NCBI GenBank assembly: GCA_016271365.2
Contig: CM057456.1
Location: 160,072,501-160,136,500, forward strand
DNA: 64,000 bases
Source: Neoceratodus forsteri
Taxonomy: Eukaryota; Chordata; Ceratodontiformes; Ceratodontidae
Direction of reading: 5' to 3'
The notes under the pieces are model-generated. The model saw nothing but the letters and a program-made list of their open reading frames with translations, was not told where the DNA came from and ran no database searches. A program made the position numbers and the translations under genes. Every line of letters starts with the position of its first letter. Position 1 is the first letter of the stretch. Of the stretch, positions 43,643-54,779 are shown piece by piece.

Positions 43643-44457
43643 TTTTTTTTTTCCATATAGGGACATCACAGCTCCCCTACCAGGCTATCACCACAATGTT
43701 ACCTTGTCATTAGCTGTCAGCAAGTTGCCTTTTGTGTGTTCTGTAATTCATTTAAATTGATTTGAAGCATATCTGGTGTTTTCTGATTCATGATGTGTTT
43801 TATGTCATGTTTTAACTTGTGCAGCAACGCAAGCCTTTGGGAAGTGGCAGTAGAGAAATAAGATTGCATCCCCTTACCAACACAGTCCTGTACCAACTCC
43901 TGTTGTGGATCATCTATCAGTAGATGTGGGGTGGGTAGCCGATTCAGATAAAAACAGTCATGGTCCATGACTGTTTTTATCTGACTCAGCCAGCCACCCC
44001 TAATCTTTAGCTCTAAGGACCCCAAGACAGAACAGCTGGAGGCATGAGTTCACCCCACCATCTGGGACGGCACTGGCCATGCTGCTAGATCAGTATTGCA
44101 GCATGGAAGCAGTAGCAGGGACCACACACACTTTAATGTAATGGAATAAACCAATATATTGCAACCTACATTGTCCAGACAATGCAAAGCAAAACACTTA
44201 GGAGTTTCAGCAATACTGCAGGAAAGTAGGAGGAATAGTTTCTCCATCTGTGTGGAGAACTTCACAGCCAAAGGACACCAGACTGCAGTTAACTGCTATG
44301 CTATTCAAGAAGTAATAACCCTCTCAAATTCCAAGAAGTCTTTAAACAAAGAAAGACAGCTGACTTTACTGACATTCGCACTGCTCATTTGCAGTGCGGA
44401 AAATTGGCTACAATATAAGTGGCCCCTGAAAAAAAGAGAAAGTACAGGTATGTAAGA
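43643..44457. other. No gene; one perfect short palindrome
   Basis: A 102-codon minus-strand frame (44025-43717) and a 73-codon one (44271-44050) lack recognisable domains. At 43945-43983 two perfect 19-base arms (CAGATAAAAACAGTCATGG and its reverse complement) are separated by a single T. Confidence 0.6.
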
Positions 44458-44690
44458 ACTTACCGTAACAGTAGATCTTCGAGAGAGGCTCTTGCAGTAG
44501 GTAATTACATATAGGACTGGCGCCGGTAGGCGGCAGGATCCCACAGAAAAACTTCTAGCTAGCAGTCCCTGGCGAGGGACCGCCCTCACGTCAGGTGACC
44601 GGCGTCAGTATAAAGGGGCGGTCCCTCACACCCGTCTTCCAGTTCTTTCCCGCCAGAGGCCAAAAGAGGCCGGACGAGAGAGAAGCGGAG
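44458..44690 (-). repeat. DIRS inverted terminal repeat, left
   Basis: Pairs with 50560-50746. Shared elements: the CGAGAGAGGCTCTTGCAGTA end, GGCAGGATCCCACAGAAA, CTAGCTAGCAGTCC, GGGACCG and CACCCGTCTTCCAGTTCTTT (right copy AAAGAACTGGAAGGCGGTGT). A TATAAAGGGGC box at about 44610 may be the promoter. Confidence 0.85.
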
Positions 44691-44745
44691 ATTTCCTTAA
44701 CTGGAAAAGGAGCTAAAAAAGCTTAGGGGGATGGAGGGTGGGAGG

Positions 44746-44870
44746 GTATTACCTACTGCAAGAGCCTCTCTCGAAGATCTACTGTTACGTAAATTCTTAC
44801 GTAACTGTACTATCTCACTTCGAGAGGGCTCTTGCAGTAGGAAATTACATACAGGACTGAGTCCCAAGCA
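44746..44870 (-). repeat. DIRS internal complementary region
   Basis: Contains CCTACTGCAAGAGCCTCTCT and, inverted, CGAGAGGGCTCTTGCAGTAG, duplicates of the two outer termini lying tail to tail. In DIRS elements this region guides circle formation during replication. The same arrangement is found at 2480-2905. Confidence 0.75.
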
Positions 44871-44940
44871 GTCTGAAACAAGAAGAAGCACGGCGGGAGG
44901 AGGAAAGCTACTCAGAGTAGATCCCCTAGCTGTGAAGGCC

Positions 44941-45990
44941 TTAAGAGAGGAGGCCTTGCAAGACAGCCAGCCCAAAGCCTGCTCTACGGCGAGAGGCTAT
45001 ATCCAAACTGTAATGCTTTGTAAAGGTATAGATAGAAGTCCAAGTGGTGGCAGCACATATGTCTGCCGCTGACACATTCTTGAAACAAGCTGCTGAGGCA
45101 GTGACTCCTCTGGTGGAGTGGCCTCTTACTTGACCCGGAAGGGTCTTGTTGTACTTGTCATAACAGAAAGTGACGCAATGAACCAACCATTTGGATAGGC
45201 ATTGCTTAGAAACAGCATTGCCTTCCCTTTTGGGAGCAAAAGAGACAAACAGTTGATCTGTCTTTCTGAGATCCTTCGTCCTGTTAGTGTAGTATCTCAG
45301 AATCCAGTGAACATCCATAGTATGTAACAAATACCCCCCTTGATTGGAGTACTGCGTAAAGAAAGCGGGTAACTCTATGGACTGGTTCAGAGTAGATTCC
45401 GCTACCACCTTGGGGAGAAACTTAGGATTGGTACGCAGAGCCACACGTTCCTTGTGGAAAATTAAGTATGGAATTTTACACATCAGGGCCTGGAGCTCGG
45501 AAATCCTCTGAGCAGAGGTAATGGCCACGAGAAAAAGTGTCTTACAAGAAAGGAACTTCAAGTCTGCGGAAGCTGCTGGTTCAAAAGGAGGCAGAGTTAA
45601 TTTCTCAAGAACAAAATTCAAATCCCAAGGAGGGGCGGGGACTCGGATAGGAGGTCTCAGGTGGAGAACCCCTCTGAGGAAAGTCTTAGAGACATCCAGC
45701 TGAGCAAACGTTCTGTCTGCAAAGGAACATGATAGGCTGAAATAGCCACCACGTGGACTTTCAAGGAGGAGTGACTAAGACCCGGGTCAAAGAGATGGCG
45801 AAGGTACTCCAGCAGACGTCCAACAGGGCAGGAGAAAGGCTCAACTTCTTTCAAAGCAGCCCAGATTGTAAATCTCTTCCACTTCATGGTATAGGTAGAC
45901 CTAGTGGAGGGTTTCCTGGCCTCCACCAGAATCTCCGCCACCTGGTGAGAAACTCCAAAGCGGGCTTGAGCTATGTCTGCAGGAGCCATG
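44941..45990 (-). pseudogene. DIRS tyrosine recombinase
   Basis: The minus-strand frame 45989-45657 starts ARFGVSHQVAEILVEARKPS and contains YTMKWKRFTIWAAL. After a frameshift near 45700 the frame 45621-44941 continues: MNFVLEKLTLPPFEPAASAD, then SAQRISELQALMCK (catalytic Arg region), VRGHSTRGVTASAACF (His-x-x-Arg) near 45130 and YTFTKHYSLDIA (nucleophilic Tyr) at about 45010. The full R-H-R-Y set is thus present. It catalyses insertion of the circular DNA intermediate. About 350 residues in total, normal for the family. It is homologous along its length to the copy at 1-2435. Confidence 0.85.
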
Positions 45991-45999
45991 CATTAAGCT

Positions 46000-47800
46000 G
46001 AAGGGACTTGAGACCTGGATGGACCAGGGTCCCCTGATCCTGGGTCAGCAAACATTGTGACAAGAGGAAGAGGAAGCGGAGGTTCCTTTGAGAATTGTTT
46101 CAGAAGAGAGAACCAAACTTGCCTGGGCCAAAAGGGAGCGATCAGAATCATTCGTGCTCCTTCTGAACCTAGTTTCTGCAAGACCCGTGGGATCAAAGGA
46201 ATTGGGGGAAAGGCATAGACGAATCTGTCCTTCCAATCTAGAGACAGAGCGTCCCTCCAGAAAATGCCTCACTTTTGAACGAGTGAGCAGAAGTTTGGAA
46301 GCTTTGCGTTTTGAGGGGAAGTGAACAGGTCGACCTGTGGTGTTCCCCAACATAGAAAGATATCGTCTAGGACCCCCTGATCCAGTTCCCACTCGTGGGC
46401 CAGGGCGGATGAGCGACTCAGCTTGTCTGCCAAGGTGTTCTTGACTCCCGGAACATGAATTGCTGTAAGGTGAAGTCATGTTGTGCTGCCCAGTCCCACA
46501 CTCTCATTGCATCCCTGCAAAGAGGGTTGGACCGAGTCCCTCCCTGTTTGTTGATGTACCATACCACACACATATTGTCCGTCTGGATGGCTAGGTGGCC
46601 TGAAAGGAGATGCAGACGGAGGGCTTGTAGTGCATAAAGCACTGCCCGAAGCTCGAGCACATTGATGTGAAGTGATTGTTTGAGCTTGGACCAAGAGCTC
46701 TGGGTCCGATGAGGACCGAGATGGGCTCCCCAACCTTCACCTGAGGCATCTGTGGTTAGAGTCTGGGAGGGGGGAGGAAGGAAGAATGGAACCCCCCTGA
46801 AACAGGTTCTCTCTGACCATCCACCACTGCAAATCTCGAACCATGGGAGAGGAGACCAGGACCAGCTGATCCAAGTCGTCCACCAATTGATCCCATTGGG
46901 AGTGAAGCGTCCACTGAGAAACCCTCATGTGGAGTTGAGTGTGAAGAACTGTCAGGATAGCAGCCACCATGAGCCCGAGAAGGCAAAGAACCAACCTTGC
47001 AGTGACTCACCTGCGGCCGGACAACAGGCTTACCTGAGTCTGGATAGTGGCTGCCCTGTCCGGTGGCAGGAAGACCCTGCCCGGGGTCATGTCTAGTATC
47101 GCCCCGATAAACTGGAGTCTCTGGGATGGGATCAAATGAGACTTGGAATGGTTGATGGTAATACCCAGGCAGGCAAAGACCTGCTGGGTAAGGGAGAGGC
47201 AGCGCAGGAGTTCCTCCCTGGACGGGGCCGCCAGGAGCCAGTCGTCCAGGTACGGGAAAACCTGCACTCCCCGGGTATGCAGGTAGGCCGCCACCACTGC
47301 AAGGCATTTGGTAAATACTCGGGGAGCCGAGGAGAGGCCAAATGGAAGTGCCTTGAACTGGTAGTGGTCCCCCTGGAAAGCAAAACGGAGATATCTGTGG
47401 TGGGACTTGTGAATGGATATATGCAGGTAGGCATCCTGCATATCCAGAGCGCACAGCCACTGACCCGAGCGGAGGAGGGGCAGAAGGCTCTGCAGTAAGA
47501 GCATTCTGAACCTCTTGTATTCCATGAATAGGTTCGGGGAACTGAGATCCAGGATAGGTCTTACATCTCCCGTCTTCTTCGGGACCAGGAAGAAGTGGAA
47601 TAGTAACCCGTTCCTTGAAGAGGAAGGGGAACAGGTTCTATCGCCTCTTTCAGCAACAGTGCTGAAATCTCTTCCTGGACCAAAAGATGTTCCGAGAGTA
47701 CGACGACCTTTGGGGAGGGTGACAAGGTGGTTTCTGTAGAAACTCTACTGATTGTCCTTCTGCGATTAGCTGGAGCACCCATGAATCTGTTGTTATCTTC
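46000..47800 (-). pseudogene. DIRS reverse transcriptase and RNase H
   Basis: Read 47800 to 46000. The RT start is EEISALLLKEAIEPVPLP with a frameshift to the frame 47525-47007: GQWLCALDMQDAYLHISIHK (first Asp), then FKALPFGLSSAPRVFTK and VFPYLDDWLLAAPSREELL (catalytic Asp-Asp). RNase H follows with SDASGEGWGAHLG (Asp), LELRAVLYALQAL (Glu) and IQTDNMCVVWYINKQGG (Asp) at 46730-46530. The connecting domain WELDQGVLDDIF, VDLFTSPQNAKL and FWPRQVWFSLL runs to about 46080. All catalytic residues of both enzymes are readable, but at least three frameshifts separate them. Confidence 0.85.
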
Positions 47801-48278
47801 TCCCAGCCCGTAAGGTGGAAGGAGAACCTCCCTTCTACCGGTTCCTCTGGGAAGCCCGGAGGCTGTGGGAGAGGGAAGGAGTCAGGTGGTGTGGGGCAGC
47901 GCCACAGCTGAAGCACCCGTTGCTTTTTTGGGTGAGAGGGCTTGGCAGCTGTGGGGGCCTGGCGTTTAGTGGCCTGCTTTCCCAGAGGTTTCGCCTTTGG
48001 CCAATTCTGTCTGCGAAAGGGATGGCACTGCTGTTGATGGGGATGGTACATAGAGCCGACGGACTTCAGTGCCGTCCCCTTCTCCTGCAGCTCAGTGATG
48101 ATGTCCTTGACATCACCCCGAAGAGCACCGATCCCCAGAAGGGCGCTTCCTGTATAGCGGACTGCACTTCTGGGACCAACCCTGACACACGGAGCCAAGC
48201 ATGACGCCATAAGCCTACGGTGAAAGCTGAGCTCCGTCCAGCAGTGTCCACTGCATCGTAAGTCACACGAAGCATGTG

Positions 48279-50484
48279 TCAACTGGCTGAACGTGCAGAG
48301 TGGATGAGGTCAGACAGTTTCTGCTTGACTTGAGAGTCCGGCTGGCAGTCCAATTTGGTTTCCACCTCAGTAAGAATTGCCTCCTGGTAATCCCCCATGT
48401 GACCGACATAGTTCAGGGCCCTGATCCCCAGTGTGGAAGAAGTGAAAATCTTCTTGCCATACTGGTCCAGAAGGCGAGATTCTTTATCAGGTGGCGATGA
48501 GCTAAGATGCTTTGGATTAGCTGTCCAGCCGTGAGAGGCGCTAATCACGACCGAGTCAGCTTGAGGGTGAGAATCTAAAAAATCAACACCCTCGGGAGCC
48601 TGGTATAGCCTGTTCGACTTCCGAGGAAGAGGGGCTAATGCCGACAGTTGTTTCCAAATAGTGGTAACAAGGTGGGCATGAGGCTCGATCCAGGGTGGCA
48701 CCATGGTGGGAGCTGTCACGGGCAGATCCAGATGCTCAGCGAGTTTCACCCGCTGTGGGTCTGGCTCCAAGGATTGCCACTTTTGCACTGCCTGGATTTC
48801 ATGTAGCAGCTCCGTGAAGGAAGGATCCTCTGGAGACTTCAGAGGAGTCCTTGGCCTGGGCTTTGATGGAGAGCGAGGCTCGTCGTCCTTCTTGGAGCAG
48901 CCGTCGGAGGAGTCCAAGGAGGAAGAGGAAGAAAATGAAGAAGAAAACGACTCCCTCTCCCGTCTAGGGGGAGGAACGGACCCTTTGGGAAACCCTCGGA
49001 GAAGCGTGTCCTGCCCCTCTCTGGACCCAGAGGGTTTAGCCCTGGTGTCCGGAGAGGAGAGGGAGTTTGTCATCGTGGACGTACGGGAACTGGTACCGCA
49101 CCATCGCCGGAAGACGACTTCTCCACCTCTCTGGGAGCTGAGCCTTGCCTCAGCCCACCAGGAGGCCAGAGTCTCCTGCAAATCCACCGCCACTGGGGGC
49201 GGTGGAGGAGGAGGAGGAGGAGGGGATAAGGGTATGGGTTATACCCATAAGACAGTATCCATAACCTGATGACGGAAGCCCAGCATCGGGTATTGTGGCG
49301 TTGGTACTGCGGCACTGGATGGGCGGCGTCGGGTACTGCGGCAGGCCGGATACTGTGGTCCCGGCACGACGCATGGATACCACTTCGGGGTTGGTACCCG
49401 AAGAGGTGGGGTGAGCTGCCGGCAGACGGGCCCAGCCGGAGGCTCCCCCGAGGCGGATCTGGGGCAGAAGACCGGAGGGCCTGGTGTTGGGGTGGCATCC
49501 AGGAGGGATGTCGCCCGGAGTCGGCAATACCGGGCGTCTGGCGGGCCGGCCGAGGTGCCGCGCCAGATCAGCAGGAGGATGGTCTGATGGAGGTGGAACA
49601 GGGACTCAGCGTCGCCCGGGGATGGAGGGGAGAAATCCCCGGGGTTGGGCTGAGGCGACTCCAGGTCCCCGGAGGGCAGCGAAGGCTGCGGGGAGCAGGG
49701 AACGACAGACGTGGGAGGGTCCAGCATCAGCTCTTCCGCTATGCAGACGTCGGGGGAACCAACGTGCGGCTTAGCAGCGGGATCCGGGCGGGCGCCGGAG
49801 GAGCTGGCGTCCGGCTTACTGGACCCTTCACTGGAGGCAGGCCACAAAGGAGGGGTGGCCTGGTCTGGCGGAAGAGGGGCCGCGTGCTGCCCCGAAGGGT
49901 CGGGCGACTTACCTACCTTCTCCGTGCGGACGTCAGAGGAGCCGATGTCCGGCTTATCGGAGCTGCCTGCACCAGTAGGCCGCAAAACCATGGCTTTACT
50001 GGGGTGGAGGCTTCCAACAGCCCGGAGGCGTCCGAAGGGCCCGGAAAGCGAGCCAGATGGTGGACGATGCGCTTTAGAAGTCGGCAAGGCGCGCTGCCGA
50101 GAGCGTCCCCCGGGTGACGCATTTTAACACGGCGACTCCCAAGGAAGTCGCGGTGGGAGAGGAGCCCTTGTTCCGGTGCTTTTCTTTGTCCTTTTTCTTG
50201 CGATGGCCTTCAGGGGAAGTCGATGCCTACCGAAGCTTTTTGAGTTCTTTCTCCATGGAGCTCATCTTCTTTTTGAGAATGTGGGCTTCAAGGGAATGCT
50301 GCCACCTTCTCCGGGTGGCCAAGTTGAAACTCGGGCAGTGCTGGCAGTTCTCTACTGGATGGTCGGGGCCTAGGCAAAAGGCACAGGAAGTACCGCCCCA
50401 GCGGGAGTTGCCCGCACCAGTCCCACTTCTGTTTTTGTGTTCGGAGGGTGTAGGAGACGACAAACACCTATGAATGACTGACAT
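48279..50484 (-). pseudogene. DIRS gag
   Basis: The minus-strand frame 50484-50227 begins MSVIHRCLSSPTPSEHKN and contains CAFCLGPDHPVENCQHC, a Cys-rich nucleocapsid-like motif, then a coiled coil (KKKMSSMEKELKKL). After frame changes the frame 49193-48279 contains a Ser run (SSSFSSSSSLDSSDG), DPSFTELLHEIQAVQKWQSL, and the conserved ADSVVISAS and SSPPDKESRLLDQYGKKIF, which recurs in the gag fragment at 53985. The 48282-47650 frame carries a further His/Arg-rich end (MLRVTYDAVDTAGR in another frame). The middle (50087-49239) is a Pro/Ser-rich low-complexity linker. Confidence 0.75.
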
Positions 50485-50852
50485 TTTCTAAGAAAAGTGA
50501 AAATACTCGGTAAAAGAACCGACGTAGGAGCCTGACGAGCAAGGAACTTTTCCGCAGGCGCTGGCATGAGCTAACGCATGGAAAGAACTGGAAGGCGGTG
50601 TGAGGGACTACCCCTTTGTACCGACATCTCCTGACGCCGGTCCCTCGCCAAGGACTGCTAGCTAGAAATTTTTCTGTGGGGTCCTGCCGCCTGCCGGCGT
50701 CAGTCCTATATGTAATTACCTACTGCAAGAGCCCTCTCGAAGTAAGATCAGTTCATTTGCAGGTAACCAAAGAAAGTTCTTCATTCCTCCCAGACCTCCA
50801 TCGATATATTTATTTATATCAGCTCATCTTGTCCGACAGCTATGTAGCTTAA

Positions 50853-51630
50853 GACACTTAATACAAAAAACGGAAAAATTGTGTTTAAATACTTTATTAA
50901 TTTAGCAGCCAGGCAGCCATCCCTATAGAAATCAGTGCTCCATCAATGATTTACAGTTTGTATAGGCATCACATTATACAATATTCTAAATAAATAATGT
51001 GAAGTATGTGATGATGCCTATACAGCAAACTACAAGTCACTGAACACAGTCCTGCTTTCTACAGGGATAGATGCTGGTCTGCTAAATGATTAGAGAACTG
51101 AAACATGATTTTTAAGTGTCTAAGTGTTGGACTGTGAAAGATAATGCAGCCAAGGATTTCAGTAAATAGTTACTAGCAAAAACTCAAGATACTGCTGAGC
51201 TGACACTCTGACCAAGACTTCCAGAACCACTTCTGTATACAGGGGCAGACGGATATCCCTGGTTTGTTTGTGTTTGTCAGTTGACAGTTTTTCGGTTGCC
51301 AGGCAGCTAATACTTTATCTGCACTTTTAGCAAAGGCAGGACTGAGCCACTTTATTCAATACCCTCACCCAAAAATCACTTTCATTCTTTTTTAATTTAA
51401 CAGCCCAGCATCCATCCCATAGAAACCAGTACTCATGTCAGTCAATGATTTGTAGTTTGTATGGGCAAGGCATGGATCCCTTCAAGCTTCTAAATCAACA
51501 GTGAGTGTGTACTCTGCAAAACCTAACCATCAGTCACTTTACTGTTAATGACATCTATATTTTCCATAGGGATACCTGCTGGGCTGCTAAATTAATAATG
51601 AACTGAAACACTTTTTTTGTATTAAGTGTC
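50853..51630. mobile_element. Composite foldback element, about 780 bp
   Basis: The termini GACACTTAATACAAAAAA (left, 50853; right, 51613-51630 reversed) are an 18 bp perfect inverted repeat. Inside, a unit containing TTTAGCAGCC, CCATCCCTATAGAAA and ATGATTTACAGTTTGTA is present four times in alternating orientation (about 50895-50985, 51000-51105, 51395-51475, 51520-51610). The first two form one small palindrome, the last two another. No coding capacity. The superfamily is undetermined and no duplication is recognised. Confidence 0.75.
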
Positions 51631-52449
51631 CCAATTCAACCTTTACTAAAACTGCAGAATAGCTGCAGTCAGTAGTATGTAGCTATTCATGCTTTGACTT
51701 CTACTTTCTACACCTGCCTGCTGCCTGCATCACAGATTGGAGGGAGCACAGTACAAAACTTTTTTTTAAACTTAATTTTAAGAAAATGTAATTACCTTAG
51801 GGAGGGTGGTTGGTATTTAACCAGTCGGTGTGGACATGGAGAAATAGATAAGGCAGCGCTGCACTGGGAAGGAGCGAGTCAGCCAGGTCATTTGTGTCAG
51901 GATCCTATTCTCAGGCTGCAGCAGGAAGAAGTGGGTCTGTAATTCTGACATACAAATACTTTATACCCTATCAGCCAAGCGATCTCCCCTTTTTTGCATG
52001 CAGGTTGGTGGTGGGGTGTGGGTGTTGTGCTTTTACTGCTCGGAGTCTGTAGATAAGATGGTGCCACCGATCACACTTCAAAACCCCACTTGCCAGCACA
52101 AAAGGATAGTTCTGAAACATACTCTGACTTCACTGGGCAAGAAGGGTGTCAATCTGCTAAATTCTATTTACATTCTGTCTGCTTTACTGTTCTGGGATGG
52201 CCACAGAAAAACAAGTTTAATGGCTCCCAGGCTGTCCTGACTGTGGTCCACTTTACAGCTGCGCTTTGATCAATGGACCTGAACTGCATCTGTGAGACTA
52301 TCTAGTACTTCACACATTTGTTTGAATTATGTGCGGTAGCACTCTTGGCTCCCTGCTAGATCCGCCTCTGACTCTGGACTTTTATGAATCTACCAATTTT
52401 ATTAACTCTGAGGGTGCTGTAGTCTGCTAGTGATGCTGTCTTTTAAGCA
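51631..52449. other. No gene seen
   Basis: Frames at 51694-51942 and 51998-52240 lack domains. A poly-T run occurs at 51763. Confidence 0.35.
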
Positions 52450-53130
52450 AGCCCATGGGAGGGTGTTTCGGAGAAGTTACGGGCAGGAGGGTGTTAGGAG
52501 ACTATTGCCACAGAATGCCATGCCATGAAAAAAGAAGTACAAAGAAAAGCACGACATGCTGCAGAGTCCAATGATGCCACCAACCAGATGTAGATTGTGC
52601 CACTATCTCAAACCTGACAGATTTGGGAGAGCCTAAGGGTCTGGGTGGGTGGGTAGGGGCTTTAGTCACCCCACTGTGCTCTCCAGTCTCTGGAACACTG
52701 GCAAGTTCTTTAGCTGCCACACACACAATTTTAAGAAATGTGCAGGAGAGCAGGAAGGAGAAGTTCTGGGCAGGAGGGTGTTTAGGAGAAGTTCTGGGCA
52801 GGAGGGTAGTTTAGGAGAAGTTATGGGCAGAAGGGCGTTAGGAGACTATACCTGGTCAAACATGAAAAAAAAGTAATATTGCGCTATTCAGACCAATGTC
52901 ACTCTGCCTGAGGGGTGGGGGTGGAGAGGTAGTAAAATGATTTTAGCAACACTGATTCTGCTGTAAAGTGGGAGGAGACAATGATGCGTGCCACAGTGAT
53001 GGCACACTTTGCTCTTAGTAAGTGGGTGGGGGGCAGGGCTGTTTTAGTCAAATTTCTAAATTGCAACTACAAAGAAGGTGCAGGAGAGAAGACAGGAGAA
53101 GTATTGGGCAGGAGAGATGACTGGTGGGAG
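52450..53130. repeat. Dispersed short tandem motif rich in GGAGAAGTT
   Basis: The unit AGGAGAAGTTCTGGGCAGGA then GGGTGTTT occurs in three successive copies (52765-52840) and singly at 52470 and 53095. The phrase TGCAGGAGAG precedes it at 52741 and 53079. The same combination is at 38645-38725. Between them (52860-53075) no gene is seen. Confidence 0.7.
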
Positions 53131-53764
53131 ACATAAGTGGCTGTCAGCATGACTGTTTGCCAATGTAATTGTGAACAATTACTTACACTGTAGCCTAGTT
53201 CCTTCACTTTGTAGCCACACAAGATTTTTTTCTGGTGGGCTACACACTAGTCTACTACCTCCTGCGGCAAAATATAATTAATGTAAAGGCAGAAATGACA
53301 GTGAAACTGTAAGTACAATTTGTTTTATTTCACTGTAAACAATGTGAATGAAGAACAAGTTAGAGCGCACTCTGTACTTGGTCAGGTGAAATTCTGTTCT
53401 GAATGTGATCACACTGCTGTGGTTTTTAGTCACTTTATAGGGCTAAGGCACCTTTATATGACTTTGCAACTCAGCTGAGACAAAAAACACTTCTCTATAA
53501 CAATTTTTTCATTATATCTGCATAATTCTGACTCTGGTATATACAAAATACATGGGGATAAATAAACAACACTTGAGAAATGCACTTTCCAGACTCAATC
53601 CATTCATTCCAGTGGGGACACCCAAAAATTTCATGGGGACTCCCAGATTTTAGGTCAGGACCCCAATTTTTTTTCCCAGAAAGTCCGGGACTCCCCAACA
53701 AAATGTCCCACCGAGTGCCCTGGATACTACCTTTGCTGCATGGCATGGGTCTAACACCCTGTTT
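53131..53764. other. No supported gene
   Basis: An 83-codon minus frame (53746-53495) and a 64-codon plus frame (53580-53774) show no domain. AT-rich. Confidence 0.35.
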
Positions 53765-53912
53765 TTTTATTTAGTTGTTTAACCAGGAGTAGCACACTAA
53801 GCTGAAAGCTTTTTTACAGGTGCATCCTGGGAGCACAGGGAAGTTAAGTGACTTGCTCAGGGTCACACAGTATGCAAGTGGAAGCTGTGGGATTCAAACC
53901 CAGGTCTGGTCT
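53765..53912 (-). mobile_element. MIR/CORE-like tRNA SINE, second copy
   Basis: CACACTAAGCTGAAAGC, AAGTTAAGTGACTTGCTCAG and GGGATTCAAACCCAGGTCTG match 31590-31746 closely, over at least 120 bases. The tRNA A-box end is lost at about 53912 where DIRS gag sequence begins. Confidence 0.75.
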
Positions 53913-53929
53913 GCTGGATGTCACCAGAT

Positions 53930-54465
53930 TTGTTGCTCAGCAGCAGCTGCTGCAGCTGTTATTACAAGGAAGGCTGATAATCAGCACCCTGCTCCCCCTG
54001 TTAAGCCTCATTATACTGCACAGCCTGACGCAGACTCTGTAGTCATTATGGCTGCTCATTATCTCTCTAAAGCCCCTCAATTCATGAGTACTTTGCCTCC
54101 AGATAAAGAATCTAGGAGTCTGTATGTTATGGGCAAACTAGGAGGCTGGATGTTATGGGCAAGTGTACTTGTGCCTCTGCATCCCTGAGCCCTCAGACTG
54201 CAAATTACCAGGCCCACATGATAAAATATCAGAATAGCCTCTGGAAGGCTCCTTGTACTGCAGTCCAAGCTTTGCCTGATGGCCCTGCCAAGACTGACTT
54301 GGTCAAAACCTTAGCTGCTGCTGCTGAAGTAGGGGAAACATTTGCTACATTCAGCTTTTGCTGTATCTGATGCCTCCTCCAGGGCTGCGACCTCTGGTAT
54401 TTGTATTCGCTGCTATTCTTGGCTCAGAGTCACTCATTTTGCTACTCATGTACAACAGGCAGATC
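53930..54465 (+). pseudogene. DIRS gag, middle fragment
   Basis: Reads PDADSVVIMAAHYLSKAPQF then LPPDKESRSLYVMGKL, homologous to the gag segment ADSVVISAS...PPDKESRLL of the 44458-50746 element, with ANYQAHMIKYQ following. A further frame gives SDASSRAATSGICIRCYSWL, matching the gag end near 48240. It stops at about 54465 where a DIRS terminal repeat of the same orientation begins. Confidence 0.75.
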
Positions 54466-54660
54466 TTCCACGAGGATAATCTCTTGCAGCAGGTAATACA
54501 CTTGGGTCGTTGCCAGAGGGTGCTGTGGTGCACAGCATCTCTCTTCTAGCAGTCTTTTTCCAGGGGCCGCCCACACATGACATCATCACTCTGCTCCTAT
54601 ATAAGAGTTGGTGGTCCCTGGTATCCTCAATTCATTTTCCCATCGCCTTCAGCTCGCACG
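54466..54660 (+). repeat. DIRS terminal repeat, start of a second fragment
   Basis: CGAGGATAATCTCTTGCAGC then AGGTAATACACTTG matches, reversed, the terminal segment at 2470-2510; ATGACATCATCACTCTGCTC and CCCTGGTATCCTCA match 2690-2740 reversed. So this is the 5' end of a DIRS copy lying in or next to another DIRS gag. Confidence 0.75.
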
Positions 54661-54779
54661 CAGCAGCTAGTGCTAGTGAAGCAGTCATCGACGAGAACTT
54701 CAGCTGGGAATGGAATTTTCCTCCGTTTCCGATCTTCATTGACGAATGTCCAAAGACTCTACAAGCAAGTCAGCACTAT

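Larger units (their letters stand above)
44458..50746 (-). mobile_element. DIRS retrotransposon, nearly full length
   Basis: A 6.3 kb minus-strand element bounded by inverted terminal repeats: GGCTCTTGCAGTAGGTAATT at about 44487 and AATTACCTACTGCAAGAGCC at about 50720. It carries gag, RT-RNase H and tyrosine recombinase in the order typical of DIRS elements, and an internal copy of terminal sequence (44746-44870) as expected for the internal complementary region. DIRS elements integrate through the recombinase and leave no target-site duplication. Frameshifts exist in each gene, so this copy looks inactive, but divergence is modest. The long plus-strand frames here (for example 49269-50117) are antisense shadows. 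Confidence 0.9.

Noticed and set aside
43717..44025. 102-codon minus frame
   Set aside because: It reads through the perfect palindrome and shows no domain; probably chance.
49269..50117. Long plus-strand open frame (282 codons), rich in Gly, Arg and Ala
   Set aside because: It is antisense to DIRS gag in GC-rich sequence; no domain, and the minus strand explains the region.
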